Source of the DNA: Candidatus Poribacteria bacterium
GTDB lineage: Bacteria; Poribacteria; WGA-4E; PCPOR2b
Assembly (NCBI GenBank): GCA_027296925.1
Contig: JAPUIP010000157.1
Location: forward strand, 1-11,350
DNA length: 11,350 bases
Direction of reading: 5' to 3'
Shown piece by piece: positions 6,863 to 11,350 of the stretch. Made by a program: the position numbers and the translations under genes. Under the pieces are notes generated by a model. That model saw only the letters and a program-made list of their open reading frames with translations, was not told the DNA's origin and did no database searches. Within the stretch, counting starts at the first letter, position 1, and each line of letters starts with the position of its first letter.

Positions 6863-8311
6863 TTATATTGTCTCTTCCGAATAATCAATCGCCCATATCC
6901 CACCGCCTGCGTCACCTTCCGATAATCCTTCCCAAAGTGACAAGAAATCTTCCGGGGCGCGGTGGTCGGACAGATGCGCCATGAATAGCTCGTGCACTTC
7001 TTTGATAACATCCGCGTTTCCGGCGGCGAGGTCGTTTGCTGCAAGAGGGTCGACCGTCAGATCGTAGAGCTCCGGTTGCCCAAAAGGACCAACGGGCGCA
7101 TATCCCCAGCGATCGGTGATGAGGAATGGTGTCGTTGCCTTTCGCGGTGGAGCCCCGCCCTGCGCTCGGATATGGCAGCCGGTGACGGCGTATTCTCGAT
7201 GTTTCGATTTATCTCCCAGGACTGCATCAGCGAATGAAATACCGTCGAACGGCTTCGGCGGTTCAACGGTGACACCGGCCAAATTACACAGCGTCGGCAA
7301 GATGTCAATCGGCTGAGCGATCACATCCCGACTTTCTCCGCGTGGGATATCGCCACCGGCAATCAGAAAGAGCTCATGCCCGACTTCCGGGTAGGCCGGC
7401 CAATAGCGGTTGTCTTGCTCATGGATGTTGGATTTGCCGGTACGGCCGTGTTCACCAAGCGACATCCCGTGATCTGACATAACGGCGACAATGGTATCCT
7501 CCCACAATTCGAGGTCATCGATCTTCTGAAGAATCCTGCCGATGAAGCGATCCACCAGTTCCGACTCGGCGGCGTAGTGTGCCCAGAGGTTCTGCAACTC
7601 CGCTGGCGTGTAGGCGGACGACGGACCGTAGTTGGGATGCAGCATCGGCGTGCCAGTATAGTCGGGGTCATACCGCCGCACCAGGTATTCCGGTGGGTCC
7701 CAGGGTTCATGTGGATCGAAGAGGTCCACCCACAGGAAGAACGGATCGGACTGGCTATTCTCCTCTAGCCATCGGATGGCGGTTCCAGCCGTCTTCGCGG
7801 GGAAGGTGTCGGCTTCGTACTGGTAATACCGGTTCACCCAGCGGTGGGCGTTTACCAACGTGTGACCGCGATAGATCGGCCGAGTTCGCGTTTTGTCGTC
7901 CGGCACTACCGTTTCGATTGGGTCATTCAGGTGCAGCAGCGGTTTATCCCCCTCCTGCCCGCGATGTTGAAAGGCGGCATCGAACCCTTGCTGAAACCGA
8001 CAATTGAACAGGTGCGGACAATCACAGATCAGTTGCGAAGTATACCCCACCTGCCCAAGCAACTGGGCGACATGGTTGGGTCCGCTCTGATCAATAGGCT
8101 GCCAACCGTAATGCGGCCAGCCCAAAACGCCGGTGGCGAAGTCCGTACGGTGCGGTATTGTGGGGAAGCTATTCATATAGAATTTCTCGATTGCGGTCGC
8201 TCGCTCTGCCGCAAATTTGTCGAGCGCCGGCGTTCTGATCGGTCTTTCGGCTCTTTGTCCCAAGTTGTCATATCGAAAAGTATCGGTAATGACTGCGATG
8301 ATATTTTTCAT
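6863..8311 (-). CDS. Sulfatase-family (alkaline phosphatase superfamily) hydrolase with Thr at the nucleophile position
   Basis: 482 residues of the sulfatase fold (PF00884 type). The N-terminal metal site reads AVITDTFRYDNLG (D10), the later metal site MSDHGMSLGEHGRTGKS has D280, H281 and H288, K293 follows, and H201 lies in DPHEPWDPP. The signature C/S-x-P-x-R-x4-TG is present as TIPHRTDFATG (51-61): R55, T60 and G61 align, but the residue converted to formylglycine in sulfatases is Thr51. Thr nucleophiles occur in nucleotide pyrophosphatase/phosphodiesterase members of the superfamily, so this may be a phosphodiesterase or another esterase. No signal peptide is visible, so it is probably cytoplasmic. 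ATG 8311 has GGAGGA 5 bases upstream. It is the last gene of the minus-strand cluster, 52 bases after the mannonate dehydratase gene. Confidence 0.88.
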   Translation of the reverse strand: MKNIIAVITDTFRYDNLGQRAERPIRTPALDKFAAERATAIEKFYMNSFPTIPHRTDFATGVLGWPHYGWQPIDQSGPNHVAQLLGQVGYTSQLICDCPHLFNCRFQQGFDAAFQHRGQEGDKPLLHLNDPIETVVPDDKTRTRPIYRGHTLVNAHRWVNRYYQYEADTFPAKTAGTAIRWLEENSQSDPFFLWVDLFDPHEPWDPPEYLVRRYDPDYTGTPMLHPNYGPSSAYTPAELQNLWAHYAAESELVDRFIGRILQKIDDLELWEDTIVAVMSDHGMSLGEHGRTGKSNIHEQDNRYWPAYPEVGHELFLIAGGDIPRGESRDVIAQPIDILPTLCNLAGVTVEPPKPFDGISFADAVLGDKSKHREYAVTGCHIRAQGGAPPRKATTPFLITDRWGYAPVGPFGQPELYDLTVDPLAANDLAAGNADVIKEVHELFMAHLSDHRAPEDFLSLWEGLSEGDAGGGIWAIDYSEETI

Positions 8312-8363
8312 GTTGTTCCTCCATGCGATCTCATGGCTTCATGGTTCTTACCTTTTTTCGGCG

Positions 8364-9311
8364 TTACCGATATACGGCTTGGATCATCGCCCGGATGTAC
8401 CCAACGGCGAATGCGCGGCCCGCCCATTGCGCGTTTGCCTGTGGAAAACCGGGGGTGTGATCCATCATGAACGGCCCCTCAAATCCGATCTCTCGGTAGG
8501 TCTGCATCGCCTCATACATGTCCACATCGCCTTCATCGACGAACACCTCCTGAAAGTTCTTTGGCGTTCCGCGAATGTTGCGAAAGTGGACGTAAGCGAT
8601 CTTGTTTTGAGAGCCGATGCGGCGGATGGCGGATGGTACGTCTTCTCCCATCTCACGCACGCACCCCTGGCAGAAGAGCATGGCGTTTGCGTCACTGGGG
8701 ACCATGTTAAAGGTACGCTCAAAGTGATCCAGGGTCGAAAGGATCCGGGCTGCGCCGCCAAGCGGTTCTGGAATCGGTGGGTCATCCGGGTGAACGGCGA
8801 GTGTTACGCCGGCTTCTTCCGCCACCGGAACGATGCGCTCAAGAAAGTACTGCAAATTCTCCAGGAGCTTCTCTTCGGAGATATACTTTTCCGGAACGTC
8901 CGCCGGATCTTTCATGAATTCATCATAATCGAACGTGCTATAGCGGGCCCCACCGCGACCAATTGTCGCGGGCGTTCGGAAATTCCCAATCGGTTTGAAG
9001 TTGTAACCCAGCGTCGGGATGCGAGCGGCGCCAAGGTTCCTGATCATCGTGCACCACGCCTCGATCTTCTCATCCTGGTCGGGCAGGGCAAGGGTAATCT
9101 CGTCCCAACAGTTCATTCCCACGTTATTCAACTTCATCCCGTGAGACTCGACCCTTCTGCGCATTTCATTCCAAAAATCGGTACGGTCCTGGCCATCTTT
9201 GAGTTCTGGCGGCGGGGGATTCATCGTCACATAATCCATACCAATCGCCTTGAAAAAGCTCAGGTGATCGTCATCGATGGCGTTCCAGGGAAGTTGCTCT
9301 TGAATTGTCAT
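8364..9311 (-). CDS. Mannonate dehydratase family protein (UxuA-like)
   Basis: 315-residue TIM-barrel enzyme. D-mannonate dehydratase converts D-mannonate to 2-keto-3-deoxy-D-gluconate in hexuronate catabolism. Family blocks are VHPDDPPIPEPLGGAARIL (H174), NAMLFCQGCVREMGEDV (C214, C217), IAYVHFRNIRG (H242), FQEVFVDEGDVDMYEAM and MMDHTPGF (D284), followed by GRAFAVGYIRAM. H174, a CQGC cysteine, H242 and D284 fit the His-Cys-His-Asp metal site of UxuA. It is about 80 residues shorter than E. coli UxuA (394), as in other short family members. ATG 9311 has AGGAG 10 bases upstream. It is the middle gene of the cluster, 77 bases after the Asp-box gene and 52 before the sulfatase-like gene. UxuA-like proteins in this kind of context may act on other sugar acids, so the substrate is inferred. 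Confidence 0.87.
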   Translation of the reverse strand: MTIQEQLPWNAIDDDHLSFFKAIGMDYVTMNPPPPELKDGQDRTDFWNEMRRRVESHGMKLNNVGMNCWDEITLALPDQDEKIEAWCTMIRNLGAARIPTLGYNFKPIGNFRTPATIGRGGARYSTFDYDEFMKDPADVPEKYISEEKLLENLQYFLERIVPVAEEAGVTLAVHPDDPPIPEPLGGAARILSTLDHFERTFNMVPSDANAMLFCQGCVREMGEDVPSAIRRIGSQNKIAYVHFRNIRGTPKNFQEVFVDEGDVDMYEAMQTYREIGFEGPFMMDHTPGFPQANAQWAGRAFAVGYIRAMIQAVYR

Positions 9312-9348
9312 TCTTAAGTGTCTCCTATTCTGATGCTAAAGTGTGTTG

Positions 9349-9366
9349 GTCAACATGATAGTTGAC
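9349..9366. promoter_or_regulatory. Dyad in front of the mannonate dehydratase gene
   Basis: GTCAAC (9349-9354) and GTTGAC (9361-9366) form a perfect 6-bp dyad around ATGATA, in the 77-base gap between the Asp-box gene and the mannonate dehydratase gene. It could be an operator half-site pair or a small intercistronic RNA hairpin. No accompanying -10 was found. Confidence 0.3.
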
Positions 9367-9388
9367 ACCGGGGTTATCTGGTGAGAAA

Positions 9389-10477
9389 CTACAAAACTGC
9401 CCAGCGTGTCGCGACTGAGTGCGTGATGCCGTCCGCCAGTGTGATGTAGTAGACCGTCAGAATGCGACCGTCGGACAGTTGAGTGGATATCGGGTAGCCC
9501 ACGTCGGAGCCTGCACGCTTCAACTCTCGGCGGAATTGGCTCGAGGTGCCGCCGTCGTCACGCAGGATGATGACGTTGTCCATGTCCCATGTTTTGCCGC
9601 CATCGTGGCTCAGCACTGCGCGCACGCCCATCGGCTCGCGGCGGTAGCCAAACGCACACAGCACTCGCCCGTCACGGAGTTTCAAGAGGTGTGGCGGATA
9701 TCCCCAAATCGGAGTACGCAACGGTTGAGACCACGTGCGCCCGCCATCGTCCGACCATACCTCCAGCAGATAGCCCTGCTCTGTTCGGGTGTGTGCCAGA
9801 ACACGGCCAGGGGACACTTCCAAAACCGCGGTCTCGTTGCCGTCCACACCCGGCACGTATGTGCTCATCGGGAATAGCCGCCACGTCGCACCGCCGTCCG
9901 CAGACCGCCAAACGTAGGTCCGCCGATGCGCGCCGGCGTCGGAGCCGTAGACCGGAACCAGAATCGTTCCATCTGCCAGCCACGCCGAACGCGGAAAAGC
10001 TGTGATGTGGTGTACCCCCGGCACAATCCACTCTTGCCGCTCCCACGTCTGTCCCCGGTCGGTAGAACGCTGGACGAACAGCTTGTTGCCGCCCACGATA
10101 ATTGCAGCGTTATCCGCCGGGTGTGGATGCACCGACAACCCTTGCGCTTCGGCATCTGCCTGTCGTTCCGCCGGACACACTTCCCAGCCTACCGAACCCG
10201 CGCACAGATATGAACCATCCGGCATCACAGCGGCGAAGCGGTCATACTTCTCACGCGGCGACGTCCCTGGCCAGTTGTACGGCAGTGCAGGGTCATCGGT
10301 TTCTGTCCACGTTTCTCCTTCATCTTCCGACACGAGCACGACCCAGTCGCCGATCCCGTAGTGGTCGTGGAACGGCGCCACCGGAATCCCTACCGTCATC
10401 CGCCCGTCAGGCAGGTGGGTCAGGACGGGAAACCCGCCGTAAAAGCCGTCTTGCTTGTAAAGAATCGTGTGGTTCAT
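9389..10477 (-). CDS. Sialidase-fold (BNR/Asp-box) protein, exo-sialidase-like
   Basis: 362 residues from ATG 10477, a six-bladed beta-propeller type. Five Asp boxes (SxDxGxTW) are spaced along the chain: SEDEGETW (50-57), STDRGQTW (138-145), SADGGATW (192-199), SDDGGRTW (242-249) and SHDGGKTW (290-297). Between them lie DGNETAVLEVSPGRVLAHTRT and WGYPPHLLKLRDGRVLCAFGYR, typical of sialidase-like glycoside hydrolases, with candidate acid and arginine residues E215 and R229/R231. No secretion signal is visible. GTG 10501 would add 8 residues but has a poor upstream site; ATG 10477 follows AGGAG at 8 bases and is preferred. It is the first gene of the cluster with mannonate dehydratase and the sulfatase-like gene, about 325 bases downstream of a near-perfect promoter. 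Sialic acid as substrate is not shown; many such proteins act on other sugars. Confidence 0.87.
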   Translation of the reverse strand: MNHTILYKQDGFYGGFPVLTHLPDGRMTVGIPVAPFHDHYGIGDWVVLVSEDEGETWTETDDPALPYNWPGTSPREKYDRFAAVMPDGSYLCAGSVGWEVCPAERQADAEAQGLSVHPHPADNAAIIVGGNKLFVQRSTDRGQTWERQEWIVPGVHHITAFPRSAWLADGTILVPVYGSDAGAHRRTYVWRSADGGATWRLFPMSTYVPGVDGNETAVLEVSPGRVLAHTRTEQGYLLEVWSDDGGRTWSQPLRTPIWGYPPHLLKLRDGRVLCAFGYRREPMGVRAVLSHDGGKTWDMDNVIILRDDGGTSSQFRRELKRAGSDVGYPISTQLSDGRILTVYYITLADGITHSVATRWAVL

Positions 10478-10616
10478 CAGGTTTTCTCCTGTCTTAATCA
10501 CTCCATTAAAGTCGATGTTGACTTTGCTTCAGGAGTCTTCCACAAGGTTGTCCTGGCAATAGACCGGACGGAAAAGGCTCTAGTGCACGTCGGCGGAAGT
10601 TCTTGCCCCACGCCGT

Positions 10617-10701
10617 GTAGGAGAGGAATCCCTTCCTCGAAGCAAAGCAGCCAATCGTCGAATGTGAAATCCCGAGTCCCCGAGGGGGATTCGACTCCTA
10701 C
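10617..10701. repeat. Imperfect inverted repeat with GTAGGAG/CTCCTAC ends
   Basis: The left arm (10617-10639) and right arm (10681-10701) pair as GTAGGAG, two mismatches, GAATCCC, then a CCTCG end with a short length difference, around a loop of about 41 bases. The outer heptamer is shared with the palindrome at 4316-4343, which suggests one family of dispersed intergenic repeats. It lies in the transcribed leader of the leftward cluster, so it could also fold in that RNA. Confidence 0.6.
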
Positions 10702-10810
10702 GAGAGAGTTACATATTTACGCCGCAGTATACTAGCGTTTAGGCAGCATCTTCGCGAGCAAGGCGGAAATACCTCATCAAATTGTGTTGTTCTGTGGTCG
10801 CGGCATTTCA

Positions 10811-10838
10811 ATTATACGCATTCGTAACGCTGTGTCAA
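10811..10838 (-). promoter_or_regulatory. Sigma70-type promoter of the Asp-box / mannonate dehydratase cluster
   Basis: Reading the minus strand: TTGACA (plus-strand TGTCAA at 10833-10838), a 16-base spacer, then TATAAT (plus-strand ATTATA at 10811-10816). Both hexamers match consensus exactly. Transcription would start near 10804 and run leftward, giving an untranslated leader of about 325 bases before ATG 10477. Confidence 0.7.
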
Positions 10839-10902
10839 CCCAAAAAAGAAAGCAGGAGGCGTGGTGTCGAGCGAGTCCGCGGGAAATTTTTTGTTAGGGC
10901 AC

Positions 10903-10931
10903 TTGACAACGAGAGAAAAGCATGCCATAAT
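10903..10931 (+). promoter_or_regulatory. Sigma70-type promoter of the ABC permease gene
   Basis: TTGACA (10903-10908), a 17-base spacer, then CATAAT (10926-10931, one mismatch to TATAAT). Transcription would start near 10938, about 80 bases before ATG 11018. The -35 boxes of this promoter and the leftward one are 64 bases apart, so a regulator bound between them could control both. Confidence 0.7.
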
Positions 10932-11017
10932 GTCATAGCATTACGATTACTGAATACGGGTAGATTTGACATGACTTCTGATCGACTCATAATCATCTGA
11001 CACGCACAGCCGGAAGA

Positions 11018-11350
11018 ATGCTCGCCTATATTATCCGCAGGTTAATTCTCATTATTCCCACCTTGCTCGGCATCATGACGATCAATTTCTTCGTGATTCA
11101 AGTTGTCCCAGGTGGACCGGTTGAGCAGATGATCGCTCAACTCTCCGGTATCTCTGTGCACTCAACAGCCCGCTTTTCTGGCGGCGGAAGGGGGGAAGCC
11201 GGTGGAGGGCAACAGGAGCGAAGATCGCTCGACACGTCGTCCAGCAATGTCAGCAACTACCGCGGTGCCAGAGGTTTGGACCCGGACATCATCAAAGAGA
11301 TCGAGGTGATGTACGGGATGGACAAGCCCATTTACATGCGCTACCTCCTG
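11018..11350 (+). CDS. Peptide ABC transporter permease, YejB/DppB-type (partial)
   Basis: The first 111 residues of an inner-membrane permease of the oligopeptide ABC importer family; the gene runs off the right edge. The N-terminus MLAYIIRRLILIIPTLLGIMTINFFVIQVVPGGPVEQMIAQ is the classic first membrane helix (about 5-29) and PGGP motif. It is followed by a Gly/Ser-rich stretch (about 52-80) and YRGARGLDPDIIKEIEVMYGMDKPIYMRYLL. The long insert with GGGQQ, followed by a YRGAxGLDP block, resembles YejB, the permease for microcin C-type and other peptides, more than DppB/OppB, which lack it. ATG 11018 fits the conserved N-terminus and an upstream in-frame TGA (10979-10981) limits other choices, but the only purine-rich site, GGAAGA, touches the ATG. 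Expression is expected from the promoter at 10903-10931. Binding protein and other transporter genes would lie beyond the window. Confidence 0.9.
   Translation, partial: MLAYIIRRLILIIPTLLGIMTINFFVIQVVPGGPVEQMIAQLSGISVHSTARFSGGGRGEAGGGQQERRSLDTSSSNVSNYRGARGLDPDIIKEIEVMYGMDKPIYMRYLL

Larger units (their letters stand above)
10478..11017. other. Gene-free divergent regulatory region
   Basis: 540 bases between the divergent Asp-box gene and the ABC permease gene. It contains the leader of the leftward cluster (about 10478-10804), an imperfect inverted repeat (10617-10701), two back-to-back promoters (10811-10838 leftward, 10903-10931 rightward) and an 80-base leader of the permease gene. A small hairpin AAAGTC/GACTTT (10508-10525) lies near the Asp-box start. 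I found no coding sequence. The 72-residue open frame across 10782-11000 has no ribosome-binding site or family resemblance. Confidence 0.65.

Noticed and set aside
8217..9317. 366-residue plus-strand open frame opposite the mannonate dehydratase gene
   Set aside because: It is the antisense shadow of a gene with clear family motifs; its own translation has no recognisable domain.
10478..10501. GTG start at 10501 for the Asp-box protein
   Set aside because: ATG 10477 has AGGAG at 8 bases, while the GTG has only a weak upstream site and the extra 8 residues do not match the family.
10971..11000. Nine-codon open frame (ATG to TGA) in the leader of the permease gene
   Set aside because: It could be a leader peptide, but it has no ribosome-binding site, no run of a single amino acid and no attenuator hairpin after it.
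1..11350. CRISPR array, tRNA, rRNA or integrase/attachment sites
   Set aside because: No regularly spaced repeats, tRNA-like cloverleaf, rRNA stretch or integrase motif was seen on either strand by eye.

Overview
The window looks like a bacterial chromosome segment of moderate GC content from an uncultured, metabolically versatile lineage. The mix of a class V aminotransferase, a sulfatase-like enzyme, an Asp-box (sialidase-fold) protein, a mannonate dehydratase, a DUF4861-like lipoprotein and a YejB-type peptide transporter, with GTAG...CTAC-ended intergenic repeats, recalls Candidatus Poribacteria or a similar group. That assignment is an impression from gene content, not a computed placement.

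Layout from left to right: the tail of an unrecognised + strand gene (2-136); a + strand PLP enzyme of the cysteine desulfurase / isopenicillin-N epimerase type without the desulfurase cysteine (202-1323); a convergent gap with a 12-bp-stem hairpin; then a tight minus-strand operon (4236 down to 1434) in the order cyclic-nucleotide-sensor protein, motA, motB. A roughly 560-base gene-free stretch follows (4237-4794). It holds a MITE-like inverted repeat and a good sigma70-type promoter for a + strand lipoprotein gene (about 4801-6111). Next comes an orphan TPP-binding subunit (6205-6804). Convergent to it is a minus-strand cluster, in transcription order: Asp-box sialidase-like protein (10477-9389), mannonate dehydratase (9311-8364) and alkaline-phosphatase-superfamily 'sulfatase' (8311-6863). 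A gene-free divergent regulatory region (10478-11017) has back-to-back sigma70-type promoters. The window ends inside a + strand YejB/DppB-type ABC permease gene (11018 onward).

The most interesting item is the first gene of the motor operon. It reads as a CRP-like cyclic-nucleotide-binding domain and winged helix, followed by a C-terminal region that aligns without gaps to the FliG C-terminal (torque) domain and keeps the main charged residues known to contact MotA. It lies 11 bases upstream of motA, which overlaps motB by ATGA. This suggests a second-messenger-controlled protein that can dock onto its own stator, as a clutch, brake or assembly factor. I do not know of a described equivalent, but I could not search.

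The right-hand cluster suggests scavenging of host- or algal-derived glycans and peptides: carbohydrate-processing enzymes transcribed divergently from a peptide importer, with both promoters in a 130-base stretch. The 'sulfatase' has Thr where the formylglycine-forming Cys/Ser should be, so its chemistry is probably not canonical sulfatase chemistry.
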